Positions 50,183 through 62,036 of a stretch of DNA of 64,000 nucleotides are shown here, one piece after another. How positions within the stretch are numbered: position 1 is the first letter of the stretch; the number at the start of each line of letters is the position of its first letter. The position numbers and the translations under genes were made by a program. The notes under the pieces are model-generated. The model made no database searches and was not told the DNA's origin. It was given only the letters and a program-made list of their open reading frames with translations. Where the stretch lies: positions 53,258,002 to 53,322,001 of the forward strand of contig NC_088777.1 of NCBI RefSeq assembly GCF_954871325.1, read 5' to 3'. The stretch is from Gordionus sp. m RMFG-2023. Lineage: Eukaryota > Nematomorpha > Gordioida > Chordodea > Parachordodidae.

Positions 50183-50377
50183 TGGTGTTGTTGAACGGCA
50201 ACTCAATATTTTAGCCAGAAAAATATTGCCTAAGCATAGAGATTTCGATAGATTATGTCTAGACCTTCGTTCCTTCTATGAGCAAAATTTTCAGGCTTGC
50301 GTATTATTTTTCTGGATGAAATGCTGAGTTAGCCGTTCTTAATAATCGGCTCAAAACGAGCCCCTTAAACAACACTA
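50183..50377. mobile_element. AGTGTTGTT-family MITE, full-length with 8-bp target duplication
   Basis: Starts tggtgttgttgaacgg and ends in gagccccttaaacaacacta. Inner arms are caactcaatattttagcc and ggatgaaatgctgagttagc. The flanks are attccggt (50175-50182) and attctggt (50378-50385), matching at 7 of 8 bases and supporting hAT-type mobilisation. Confidence 0.88.
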
Positions 50378-50646
50378 ATTCTGGTCTAATCGAAACCCAC
50401 CATCCTAATCCCTACGAAAATTATTTTTCATTATGGCTTATTATCAATAGAAAGTAGTCGCGATAATATATATCATTTTTTTTAATATTATTTAAAAAGA
50501 ATCAATATTTAGCAAAGTTCAAAAGGGTCTGTTTGGAAAGCTCATCTTTCATGTACAGCCTAAAGGTTAATTAAGTGGAATAAAATGGCGATATTATTTA
50601 TTTAATATTATCAAGTTAAGTCTTAATTTTACTGACAAGGAAGAAG

Positions 50647-50714
50647 AAAGGAAGGAAGGAAGGAAGGAAGGAAGGAAGGAAGGAAGGAAGGAAGGAAGGA
50701 AGGAAGGAAGGAAG
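50647..50714. repeat. (AAGG)n microsatellite, about 68 bp
   Basis: Perfect GGAA units. Confidence 0.95.
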
Positions 50715-51070
50715 ATTTTAGGACTCGCATTCTCCCCGATCACCCTATACTATATTTTCGATTTTTTTTAATACTATTTATGTTGTTTGTTCAAGGCGTG
50801 GGAGGGGAATTATATTATAAAAATGATTCATTACTCATAAGAAAAAATAATTATTTATTTAAAATAAGCCCCAAAAAATTCGCAATAAAGCTATTTAAAT
50901 GTTAACATATTGGTTTAAATGGGTGCTAAGGCTAGTTTCAAACAAAAAAAAATAAGGCGCGAATTTAATTTTCAAAATTAGCGCCAATTTTTTGAAAATG
51001 ACGGCGGTGCGTTAGAACCCAAAAGAGCCCGGATAACGATGCCACTTGTCAAAAGGTTTTATTTTATATA

Positions 51071-53157
51071 CAGGGTAGCAGGTGTTTTATTTGGTGAAAC
51101 ATTAAAAACAAAACAAAGTTTCAAGTGTTTAAAGAAAGGAAAAAAATAGTTTAACTGAATTTTTTTTCTCAAACCTTATTTTAATTTTTTTTTTAAAAAA
51201 AAAAAATACTAGGATGAAATTTTTGAAAAATAAAATTTTTTTTTTAAAATAAATGTAAATGTCATTCTCTTCCTATTTTTTTCTCTATAGAATGGCGCCA
51301 ATCGGAAGAACGAAATATAAAAATTAAAAAAAAACCCAATAAAGAAAATTTAGTTTACCAATCCTAAACCAATCGATGACGATATTTTCTTTGATTTATG
51401 GAAACATAAATTTCAAATATCTTTTTTTCTTTTTCAAATATTTGTCGAATATTTTGATTTGTATATTATAATATTATAATAATCTATCATTTACAAGTAC
51501 AACGCAATAATAATAATTTACATTAGCGATCTGCATCGGACCCAATTTTTCAAACCCGGCCCGAAATTTTTTTTTCAAAAATATTTAGCCGACCCGGCCC
51601 GAACCCGAATATTTAAATTTTAAAAATTGTAATCTCGTTTAGTTTTGAGTTTGAGTGTTTTCCAAAATTGGCATCTTTTATTTTTATATAAATGAGAGGA
51701 AAAGATAAAAATATATTTAAAAATAATATTATATAAATTTGTATTACCCTTTAATTGATTGGTTGTCCCCGAAAAGCAAGTTTCCAAAAAAAAAATCATG
51801 CATATGATTATAAAAGTTTGTAAAATCGTACGGTAGGTACCGATTTGATATCGAAGTTACATTATTTAAGATTTGATCTCTACTGTTAGGCCCTGGTATA
51901 ATAGACCTTATATTTGTTTTTCATGACCCCGAAAAAGAATTCAATAGGATTTAATTGAGGTGATGAATGGCGGAAGATATACGATTCCATTTTTATAGCT
52001 ATCAATAAGATGAGACTTGTGTATTGCGGCATTATCCATAATGATAATTATCATTTGGAAGAATTGTTATTAGTTCTCTCAGATAACCAAGGTAAAAGCA
52101 ACCCCATTATAGGGACCCTTCAATAATTCGATAGGTTTTATAAGGCCACCAATTCCTATTGTTATATATAAAATGCTATAATTCTTGCCTTCGGAAGGTG
52201 AAACTATCACAGTTGGTGTGACGTTGTAGGGGGCCCAAGCATACACAGATACAACATGTAGGTAATATGCCTGTTTCAACCAGAAATAACTTTTTCCCAT
52301 AGGAATGTTTCACATTTTAAGGCTTATAAGCCTGGCGAATGCGAATTGCTCCTGGTGTATTTAGTCGACCGGGCTCTTTTCAAGCCCTTTTTTTTAGACC
52401 ATCCTATTTTTTTTAAAATATTTTTGGAGGGTCCCCTCATTTTTTTGGGAAATCTGGAGACAAATTTTCTATGATATCCTTGATAGTAGACGTGTCGTTA
52501 TCCATTTAAAAGATTTATAACCTTTATTTCGATTTCGGATGTATCTTTTTTTGTATCTGTATCACTTTTATTTGGATTTGATATTGCTTCAATGCCCCCC
52601 CCCCTATAAACTTCTGGAAAGGTTTATTGTCTTAGTTTGTTAACCGAGACTATTGACTTATCAATATGTTTGGTATTGTCCTTTATTTTCATTCTTTCCA
52701 TTTCGGGCTGGGATAACAATTTGGTTATTATGTCAGTTTTCTCTTTATTCCAACAATTATATTTTCTATTTTGGGTTTTGAATGTGCCTGTGAGTTTGTA
52801 AGGTTTATTATAGTAGAATTGGCACTTATGGCAGATTGCGAAAATGATGTGGAAAAAGGAATGATTAGTTAAAAGGGAATTATTATTAAATAAAGAAGAA
52901 TTTCTTAAACTATTATTGGGTATTTATTGGATAAAATATTTGTAAATAAATATTAAACATTTAAAATTTTAAAAAAAATTAATTTTTTTTGTGTAAGTTA
53001 AAAAGTTTTGTGATAAATTTTTATTTAATTAAATAAATATTTTTCCCAATTCATAAATGAGGTTTGTCTGTTTTTTAAGCACTTAAAACTTATTATACCA
53101 CCCACTTAATAGTCTCTGTGTTTAATGTATCGACAAAATAAAACACCTGCAACCCTA
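51071..53157 (-). mobile_element. Tc1/mariner (IS630) superfamily transposon, decayed
   Basis: Terminal inverted repeats of about 35-40 bp (CAGGGTAGCAGGTGTTTTAT on the left; on the right, read inverted, TAGGGTTGCAGGTGTTTTAT, then both go on to acattaaa) are flanked by TA on each side (51069-51070, 53158-53159). On -, the frame at 52300-52079 (YAWAPYNVTPTVIV, then GKNYSILYITIGIGGL) is followed by MIIIMDNAAIHKS, then NGIVYLPPF and, after a frame change, QLNPIEFFFGVMKNKY (to about 51890). These are the second Asp and the Glu of the DDE triad in the usual context. The first Asp and the DNA-binding domain are not recognisable, and stops interrupt the frame. A fragment of another repeat is nested at 51523-51620. 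Confidence 0.85.
51523..51620 (-). mobile_element. Fragment of the GC-rich-ended repeat nested in the Tc1/mariner-like element
   Basis: Starts ttagcgatctgcatcgg, the inverted form of the right terminus at 30675, then aaacccggcccg and cgacccggcccgaacccg. Only one end is present. Confidence 0.6.
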
Positions 53158-53159
53158 TA

Positions 53160-54694
53160 TATATTAATTTTTATTAATTTCCAATCACTATGAAGTATCC
53201 AAGAATTCTTAATATTATTAGAGATGATATATCATTAAATTTCTTTTTTGTAAACTCAATAGGTATTCGAATCGTGTCTCATTATATCCGCTATAAATGC
53301 AGTTTAAAGCCACATTTAATTGTAGGTGCGTAAATACCGCCGCCATTTTTACTTAAGCCAAGTAAATTTAATCGCTAAAATAATGGCGGAGCTGTATATA
53401 ATTCTAAACATGATTTATTTCGTAAATTACTCGTCGCTTAAAACGATATCATAGTATTTCTAGCCAAAAAAAAAATAAATGGGGGTCTTATTTTTGGAGG
53501 AATATCTTATGGAAATCCTCATATTCTTTCGTCCCTTATTATTTCAACCCTTTTAATAGCACTAATCCCTCACATTCACTTAGAGAGAGACCCATGGAAT
53601 TACTTTTACACACTTATTTATATTTTTTTAGAGAATAAATTACTAATCAAACTGTGCCTTCCAAATCATCTAAATAATTATCAGTAGGCATCACAAGTCA
53701 TAATGGCCACATCCATACTAAGCAAATGTCAAGCGTTTTGCTTCCTAAAAGAAATCGGGATGAAAGTCACAACACTTTCTTGGCAGTGTCGTAGTTAGCA
53801 TCTTTCACTTAGGCGCGTTCCAAAGGAATACATATGGAATTATTGAGGAGAATCCTTTGATGTTGTTGATGCACCTGTTCAGCTTCCAGCCAATTTTGCT
53901 TGGTCGATAAAATTTACTACCCAATTTTTTTCTCAGGCCTGCTCTGAGCACGAATCCTGAGCACAGACCCTGGGTTCAGACCTTCAGACCCGCATACACA
54001 AAAGGGAGGAAGGTGAAGGCACGAAAATATGATTTAGTAAAATGATTGTTTTCTTGATACTTTTCTGTTTGATATCTTAGATTAAAAAAAATCCTGCTTT
54101 TAAAATTGACAAAAACCTCCTTAATCATTTTCTTAATTCAATAAAAATAATATATACCATTGAATTTCTTCTTCTATTTGTGAAAACGTGGATGAAAGGA
54201 TCTTAAAAAAATTAACGGATAAGCAAGAAGACTACAGACACACATGTTAGAAAATTATATAATTTTTTTAAAGTGTGTATAGGATGGGCTTTTGGCCTTT
54301 TCTATTTTCATTTGTAATGTGTGTGCAAATTAGACTTTTACTAATCGGGCATTACTTATTGGCGCATCTAGATATTCAGTGCACAACCTTCCTTTTAGTA
54401 TGATACCTTGCCGATAACGCATTTTTACTCACACTCACTATTAAACCTTACTAGTTGAAACGCTAAAATGAATTTAATACGCACTAAGGATCGATATGAT
54501 ATTCAGAGTTAATGCTTCTAGCTGCGCTTAAGACCTGATATTAATAGTTTTTTATTTTTTTTATTTGGGAGTCTTAATTCACTTCTTTAGCGGCTGAGCG
54601 AAATTGATTACTGAAGAAGAACGCAAACTAGAGATCCAGTTCTTCCATATTCTCCATTCCAAGAATGAAGACAATTTTGGGCAATCTTTTCTGT
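53160..54694. other. Gene-free stretch
   Basis: No gene is supported. Short GC-richer patches (about 53935-53995) show no known repeat end. Confidence 0.35.
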
Positions 54695-54702
54695 ATTTTA
54701 TC

Positions 54703-54942
54703 TAGTTCTTGTTAAAGGGCTCGAGTTGTAAACCGATTTTTAAAGAAGGGCTCTAAACTCAATATTTTATCCAGAATAATATTACTCAAGCCTGAAGATT
54801 GTGCTCATGGCATAGCATGGCACACAGGGTCTAGATATCAATTGGCGGAATTTATAGGCTTGGCCAATATTTTTTAGGCTAAAATATTGAAGTTAGCCGT
54901 TTTTAAAAAATCTGGCTCAAAACGTGCCGTTTAACAAGACTA
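54703..54942. mobile_element. AGTGTTGTT-family MITE, full-length with 8-bp target duplication
   Basis: Starts tagttcttgttaaagggctc and ends in gtgccgtttaacaagacta, with the inner arms ctcaatattttatcc and gctaaaatattgaagttag. The flanks are attttatc (54695-54702) and atcttatc (54943-54950), matching at 7 of 8 bases. Confidence 0.85.
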
Positions 54943-55447
54943 ATCTTATCAATAATTTTTTTCCCCTTGTACACTGTTCCTAGCAAAATGTATTTAAATT
55001 ATTTATATAAACTAATCATTAAAACATAGATTAAAATTTGAGAAAAAATGTGTTTTCAGTCACCTTTTAAATCATATGGAGGTTGCTTCAAAGATTTTGT
55101 TGCTAATAATTACTTAACCACTGGTTACTACTGGTTAAAGCAATCATGGGCACCATATGAAGCCCGAAGCAAAAGAGTTTGCAGAATTGGACGTCAACAG
55201 AGATAATACAAATTCTATATATCTTAAAAATCAAAATAAACTCAGTAATATCTAAATTACAGATTTCCACAGGAGGAACTTGTTCGAAGGCCTGGCAAAT
55301 GCATCCCTCGACAAATACTGTAGTTAGAAATCTTGAAATCTCTATTTCCCAACCTCATAAAATTTTCTATCTTAAAGCTTATCATTCCTTTCGGAGTTTG
55401 ATTTGCAAATATAATAAAATTAATATTTGAAGCAAGATAATACAAAT

Positions 55448-55588
<141 letters not shown>

Positions 55589-55589
55589 T

Positions 55590-56639
55590 TAAAAAACGAT
55601 TTAGATACCTAATTTTATATATAGAAAGGAAAGCAAATATTTTATTTTATTATATGTAGGACTGAAATGAGAAATTTAGGCTAACCCAAGTAGGAGAAAT
55701 AGATAAGCACTGGTTATCCTTATGTACCCCTACCAGAAGCCATAGCTCTCTGGTAGATACCCTTTTATTAGAACCTCGGGCTTAGTATATTCTTTAGATA
55801 ATTTAAAAAAAATTTTTACTTATCCACTGCTCAATTTAGTCAAAAATATTTATCTTTAAAATATTTTATACGTAAGATTTTTAATAAACAATTTATTATA
55901 TATAATTTATGAATGTTCTTAACAATTTCAAAAAAAAAAGAAGATTTTAAAAAATATTATAAAAAATTATAAAAAATTATAAATGTTTAAATAATAAATT
56001 TATTTGATTGGACGATTTTTACTTTCGATAATCACAATTAAAATCATATTTATTAATTGAAAATGTTTAAAATAATACATATATAATATTTCAATAATTT
56101 TCATTTTTCAAACAAATCTATCTGCAGTTTGACTTATTTAGCTTTCTGATAAAATGTCAAAGTAATACTAAAATTATTGGAATTAGTTAGCTACCTACTA
56201 TTATCACTCATATTATCCTATTTTTTTGTCAAACTTTATTTAATTTTTTATATATATATCTCGCATCCATAATATGATAAATGCAAAAAAAAAGATATAA
56301 TATTTGTCAATTTTCCTTAAATTGTAAATTGATTATTTATTTTATTTTTTGAACAAAATTACGGTATTTTTAAGTTATAATAATATCGCGTTTTAATATT
56401 ATGAAAATTAAATTATTTTATTTTTTTTGGTGTGAAACCGTCAAATTAGTATTATAATCAGTTAAAACTTGTGTCTAAAAATTTTTGAAAACCGTTTATT
56501 TTTTCCTAAGAATTATTTTGTCAAATTTATGTGTCCTTTTTGTCAGGTTTTTTTGTAAAATTAATATAAAAATTAAACTAATTGTAACATAGGAAAGCCA
56601 TCGTTATTAAACTGAAAAATAAAATGATAAAAGGGGCTC
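55590..56639. other. Gene-free AT-rich stretch
   Basis: No gene or recognised repeat. Confidence 0.4.
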
Positions 56640-56921
56640 TCTGATTTTTATATACTGTAGTAGGCCTAATGTAGGGTTAAGTAAAAGTCCTTGCTTCCTT
56701 TTACTAAAGGCCCCCAGGTAAATTTGTCACTTTACCCCCATGCCATATAACCTAAGGAATAGTGGGGTTTTTGACTAAATGTCTCTAACAATTATTCTAG
56801 TTAGGCTACAATCCTATAAATTCCATATCATTCAAAAAGTACTCTTCCTTTCTTTCTTCTCTCTTCCCCCTTTCTTTCTTTCTTCTTTCTTTCTTTCTTT
56901 CTTCTTTCTTTCTTTCTCTTC

Positions 56922-56974
<53 letters not shown>

Positions 56975-57166
56975 TCTTCCCCCCCCTCTGCAGAAACAAA
57001 CACCGAATGAAAAAGTTGATGAAGAAGGAGTAATGAGTGTCTCTCAGTTCTGAATAAGCAAATTGTATAAATATGTATAGAAATTACATCTTTTGATCAA
57101 ATTTGAAGCAATTCGTCCATGCCTTTCTACCCCATATGCCATATAACCCCGGTTTCCCCTATAGAG
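56640..57166. repeat. Relative of the ACCGGGGT-ended repeat with an internal (TTTC)n tract
   Basis: Shares tacatcttttgatcaaattt, then gaa-caatt and a final ataaccccggtttcccctat with the repeats at 25055-25535 and 32052-32750. About 56846-56975 is an irregular TTTC/TTCC microsatellite. Left end not defined. Non-coding. Confidence 0.55.
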
Positions 57167-57939
57167 AAATTATTATTAAAAAAAAGAAAGCTTTTCAAAT
57201 TTAAAAAAGAACCACAAGTTGTTATAGATGATTTAAGTTTCTTAAAATTTTACTTAAATCCTTGATCTATATGGAACATAACCAGGAATGTACTATTAAA
57301 TTCTTATGATATGATGTTATTATATTGAAATACAGGAAATTATAATAGTTTTATCTCTATAATATATATAAATATATATTCATTCAACGCATATTATATT
57401 ATAAGTTACAATACCGAACCTTGATAAAGTACACATCTTTAATGTTAAGTTTTGAAATAAAATGTAATCACATTTACGAAAAATTATAGCTGTTCCAACT
57501 TCTGAATTAGATCAAACTCAGACATCTGTCAGATTTGGAACAAAAATTTAGAAAACAAAAATATATTTCTTCTAAATGCTTGAATAAATTTTTTTTTTAA
57601 TTTGCTTTCCGTAAGAACGTTACTTTTATCTCGATCCGATACTTTTCTTTAATCTTTTTTCCGGAAAGGAACAAAACTATTCCGATGGTAGGAATTAAGA
57701 ATAAGATAAGAAAAAAAAATGGTCATTCTAGAGGAGTTGGACGAAAAAGAATTTCTCAGATTAGGTTTGGACCTAAAACACTTTACTACATTACACAAAC
57801 ATATTTTAATCATTAAAATGATCTTCATGATTGCCTTATTATGTCATAATTACAAAAAAAATCCGACATAATCATTTTGAGAAAACACAGCTGTGTGCCG
57901 ATGATTTGCCGGCCGAAGCGATGTTTAACTAAAAGTGTA
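57167..57939. other. Gene-free AT-rich stretch
   Basis: No gene or recognised repeat. Confidence 0.4.
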
Positions 57940-58171
57940 CATCAATGAAAACAGCTGGGGAGGCCATTTTGGTTACCTATACCATTATCGAAAATTTTAA
58001 AACGAGAGGCCAATTTATTCCCTAACTCTAACGCAAACCTTTATTAAAGAGATGCCTGATCGTCGAGATAAATAAGGAAGCAAGTTATCAATTTAATAAG
58101 TAGTGTCTAACATGAGAATCATTACTATATTGGTTACCAAAATGTCGGCTCCAGCTGATTTGCATTCAACG
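57940..58171. mobile_element. Foldback MITE, copy 2 of the 857-1063 family
   Basis: Left arm atcaatgaaaacagctgg, then gccattttggttacc; right arm ggttaccaaaatg, then ccagctgatttgcattcaac. It is about 25 bp longer than copy 1 owing to extra sequence near 58090-58130. Confidence 0.7.
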
Positions 58172-59715
58172 ACGCTTTCTGCATCGTCAGTCTAGGTATT
58201 ATTGTCATTGGTCGGCGTAAAAGATATTTATTTTATTTTTTTGATTTAAGAAAAATGCTAATTATAATAAAATATATACATTTATTTATTGAACAATTTT
58301 TGTTAATTTTATTCAATGGTATAAAAATAATTTTATTGAAATTTGAGAGATATACGGAATAATCTCTTTGAATTCAATTGTTCAAAGCCAGTGAAAGAGA
58401 AATAATTTTTAAACTAGATGTGTGCTAGTTTGCTGTAACAGAAAAATAATCTCTTCTAAGGATCCATAGAATTCTCGTTCCAATTCATTCGTATTTAGAA
58501 TCACTATTCCTATTTTGATATATCCGGCTAGTCCTTTATTTTCTTAATTGAATGTAATCACTTCTCTAAATACAGAAAATATTTTATAATAAATTCAGTC
58601 TATGATATATATTTTGATCGCAAAGTTTAATTTTCTTAAAAAAATGTCTAATAAAGAAAGTCAACACACCCACATAGTTTATGACGTGAGAAAGAGAATC
58701 AAAAAAATCTTAAAGTTAGTTTTATTATTATTTGTATTTTCCTTGAGGTAATATAAAATTGCGAACCCCGTGATCACGAGCATGTGCTAGAACAAAAAAA
58801 AAACTTTTTTTGGCGCAAGCGTGATTTAAATAATCGGTGCTGCACATTCTAGGTGATAAGTAAGCTGAACGGGAGCCAACGGCCAGCTGACTCACATCTC
58901 TCTACACAAAAATTTAAATCAATAATTTATTATACCTTACTTTTTTTATTTTTATAATATATATTATTAATTTTTTTGAAAATATATTTAATATAATATA
59001 AATATTTTATAATAAAAAACACGATAGCAAATAAAATGAATTTCGAAATGTTTTTTTTTAAAAAAAAAACGAAAAAAAGGCTAAAAAAACGAAAAAAACG
59101 GCATTAAAAAAACAAAATCAATGTTTTTTTATCTTCTCAAAATGGAAGATGAGGTAGCAGCAATGTTTGGTGGATGATAAGAAGAAATATAAACCTTTTC
59201 GTTATCTTTATATTAATAAATAATCCCTTTTTTTTTCATTCGCATTAATTATTAATTTTTTTGTATCTATTTATTAATTTATTTTATTTTATTTCTATTT
59301 TATATTCTCTCTTCTTTTTAGTTTTTCCCCCGCCGTAGATTATAAATAAATGTATTTATTGTATATATATATATATACAGATACAGATACACTATTACAA
59401 GTTTATAAATTTACTTCGTAACTGATTTTATGACTTTATGAACATAAAAAGTTATAGTGATAAAGATGAACTAGGAAAAAATGTAAAGGAAAGATGGTTG
59501 TTTAGGTGTTAGGTGTTATCGATTTATTATTGTTTAAAACACACACAAAATAAAATTTACATAAGGTCATCCTCAATGGATAGAAAATAACCGAAAAGGT
59601 ATATATATATATATATATATATAAAATACAAACATTTTCCTTTTTTTTTGAAATTTATTTATATCAACCTACTATGTTTGTAAAAAAAGCTAACATTTTA
59701 AAGTTTTATTAAAAT
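58172..59715. other. Gene-free AT-rich stretch
   Basis: A GC-richer patch at about 58830-58905 has no recognised identity. (AT)n tracts lie at about 59360-59380 and 59600-59622. No gene seen. Confidence 0.4.
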
Positions 59716-59723
59716 ATATATAT

Positions 59724-60002
59724 CAGAGACCCTGCAGGCCAGGCCCGTGTCCACGGGCAGTGCCGTATTTTATCGCTATCATTAGCTATAAAAAAAAATT
59801 AAAAATTAAATATAACATATTTTTAAAAAAAATCCGGACCGCGCCGGGTCGGGTTTGAAAATATTTTATAAAAAAAAATAAATATTCGGTCCGAGTCGGC
59901 ATAAATATCCGGTCCGAGTCGGAATAAATATCCGGTCCGAGTCGGTATAAATATCCGGTCGGAGTGGGGCCATGTAAATGGCACCCCCCTGAAGGATCTC
60001 TG
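59724..60002. mobile_element. GC-rich hAT-like element, complete copy with 23-bp internal tandem repeat
   Basis: Left end CAGAGACCCTGCAGGCC, right end CCTGAAGGATCTCTG (imperfect inverted repeat). The flanks are atatatat (59716-59723) and atatatat (60003-60010), 8 bp, although in low-complexity DNA. Inside, a 23-bp unit (ataaatatccggtccgagtc plus gg and a variable base) is repeated four times at 59878-59969. Related copies are at 27280-27425 and 41548-41732. Non-coding. Confidence 0.8.
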
Positions 60003-60200
60003 ATATATATATGTATATATATATTATTATAATTATTATCTTATCGATATCGAATAGTCACACGAAATTTCTTTTCCACCGGAATCTTTTAAGTATACAT
60101 AAATTTTACCGATATTTTGAGCACTAGGAAATTTTGGTTTAATTTAAACATTATATATATATATATAATTATATATATAATTATATATATTTTTAAAACT

Positions 60201-60219
60201 TTTATTAAAGGAGTTTATT
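60201..60219 (-). promoter_or_regulatory. Candidate poly(A) signals of receptor 2
   Basis: Read on -, AATAAA occurs at 60219-60214 and at 60206-60201, about 65-80 nt past the receptor 2 stop codon. A T/G-run (T then G10 on +, 60228-60248) lies between the stop codon and these signals. Confidence 0.5.
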
Positions 60220-60281
60220 GAATTAAATTTTTTTTTTTGGGGGGGGGGTGTTTAAATCGTAATTCCGATGAATGCCGTAAT

Positions 60282-62036
60282 TTATAAATTTCGACGCGGA
60301 TGCGGAACTAAATTTTCGCGTAGACGATAATCGTTAAAGTCGATGAGCGACGTGGATCTCAAAGGAACGCCTTTCTTATAACAACTTCTCCGAAAGCTGT
60401 GTCTAAAACTTCCCCCCTTTTTTCTACGCTGAGCGAATTTCTCGCGGCTTTTATCGTGGTCATCGAGAAAGGTACAGTATTCGTCGTGGTAAGGAGGCTG
60501 TATCGCGTCTTGGGGGCCATATTTATCAGCTGACACCCCACAACACAATTTTTCTACCCACTTTGGTCCTAACCGACAAATCATGGCGATTAGCTGTTTG
60601 TACCCATCTTTAAAATTGTCGGAAAGGAGGGAATACAAGATGGGATTGAGGCAGGAATTCATGTAAGCGAGACATTGAGTGACGGCTTGAATCATGAGTA
60701 TCGTTTTATTGTGGTAACCTATCACGTGAATGACGAAGAATATGATGTGAATGGGAAACCAACAAGCGACAAAAGCTAGAACTATGATTATCACCATTTT
60801 GGTCACTTTTCTCCAGCTGATCGCTCTCTTTCTTCTCAATTTTTTGGTACTAACGTCGGGGGTCAATTTGCAATTCTTGCACCCTGGATACATTAAGGGT
60901 ATCGTGGGAAGGATATGGCTGGGCGTATTCGCGAATTGACAAAACAAACTTCCGTGTTCGATGATATGGTCGATGGTACAATTATTGACACGCGTGGCAT
61001 TAATTTTGTAAGTACCGCGATCGATAAAATTTGTCGCGGAATTTTTGTTCCATAAAACTTTCAACAGGCGTAGATATAAAAGGGAAATTATCAGCAGCGG
61101 TAGAGCCAATCCAAATACGAAAAAGGTTAGAAATAACACCTTTTCCTTCCACGGATCGAGCATCAAGCATATGGTTATATCTTCAAACTGAAGTATCTTA
61201 GATGATGCCGTATTTTTGAGTCGGTTACCGGAATATCTACCATCCATATTCGTAGAAAACTGCCGCTCCATATTCATGCTAGCACTAATAGGGGTAACCC
61301 TTTTATCGGATAAGGTTTGAACAGAATTCAAATAATCGTAATCGTATTCAATCGGTAAATAACCTTTATCGTCTAAACGAGTCGATCTATTCGAAAAAAA
61401 CCGTTTGTCTCTACCCCTGACGAGATGATGTTCATGCGTGTGGAGATTTAAAAGCAAATCGAGGATGTTATCGACATAGTTATCCATGCCATCAGGGCCG
61501 CCGTATTTGAAGAACCTTTCAGTTATGGCTTGGTAGGACACCAAAACCTGGATATTACCGCATAGGATGAGGATCCAACACACCACTATGGCTATCAGAA
61601 CATTTTTTTTGTTCCTGTACCTGACGGAGAGGGTGAAAGGATGCACGATGGCCAAGTACCTATCCATCGACATGAGAACCAAGGTGTATATGCTGGCGTA
61701 CGCGGTGGCGTAGATCAGGTACTGCACTATTTTGCACGCCGGGCTTCCGAAGGGCCAATTCCCCAAATAGTAAGTGACAGCCGTCGCCGGCACGCATATC
61801 CCCAAAAACAGGATGTCCGTCAACGCCAAATTCAGGATGAGAATATTCGTGGGCGAATTTTTGGTGCCCGCGTTTTTGGGAAGATGGAAGTACAATTTCT
61901 TCTTCTCCCTTTTAAAATTTAATTCCTTCAAGTACACGACCGCCACAACCATCAGGTTCCCTATCAGGCCTACCAATATGATGATCCCGAAAATGATAGG
62001 CACCACGTAAGTCATAAATATTTCGAAGTGCGACAT
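60282..62036 (-). CDS. Allatostatin-A/galanin-type neuropeptide GPCR (receptor 2)
   Basis: 584-residue class A GPCR, paralogue of the receptor at 37862-40000. TM1 about 9-35 (GN 26-27), TM2 63-90 (D74), TM3 from C101 with DRY 125-127, TM4 144-168, TM5 298-324, TM6 409-437 (CWFP 425-428), TM7 444-469 with NPILY 464-468, and a CC pair at 498-499 suited to palmitoylation. WPFG, AYASIYTLVLMSMDRYLAIV and AYMNSCLNPILYSLLS mark the AST-A/galanin group. Two insertions stand out: a 27-residue basic first intracellular loop (36-62) and a second extracellular loop of about 127 residues (170-297) before and including C290, with a dibasic site (DKR 210-212), a sequon at N216 and an acidic Tyr-rich patch (229-235). 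The N-terminus before TM1 is only eight residues from the chosen Met, and the frame stays open for 17 codons upstream, so a 5' exon may exist. The seven-TM core is one exon. Confidence 0.92.
   Translation of the reverse strand: MSHFEIFMTYVVPIIFGIIILVGLIGNLMVVAVVYLKELNFKREKKKLYFHLPKNAGTKNSPTNILILNLALTDILFLGICVPATAVTYYLGNWPFGSPACKIVQYLIYATAYASIYTLVLMSMDRYLAIVHPFTLSVRYRNKKNVLIAIVVCWILILCGNIQVLVSYQAITERFFKYGGPDGMDNYVDNILDLLLNLHTHEHHLVRGRDKRFFSNRSTRLDDKGYLPIEYDYDYLNSVQTLSDKRVTPISASMNMERQFSTNMDGRYSGNRLKNTASSKILQFEDITICLMLDPWKEKVLFLTFFVFGLALPLLIISLLYLRLLKVLWNKNSATNFIDRGTYKINATRVNNCTIDHIIEHGSLFCQFANTPSHILPTIPLMYPGCKNCKLTPDVSTKKLRRKRAISWRKVTKMVIIIVLAFVACWFPIHIIFFVIHVIGYHNKTILMIQAVTQCLAYMNSCLNPILYSLLSDNFKDGYKQLIAMICRLGPKWVEKLCCGVSADKYGPQDAIQPPYHDEYCTFLDDHDKSREKFAQRRKKGGSFRHSFRRSCYKKGVPLRSTSLIDFNDYRLRENLVPHPRRNL

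Noticed and set aside
55179-55445. Opposed open frames of 83 and 62 codons
   Set aside because: Overlapping frames on both strands with no family resemblance; each is plausible by chance.
60751-62010. Plus-strand frames of 62-93 codons over receptor 2
   Set aside because: Antisense shadows of the GPCR coding sequence.
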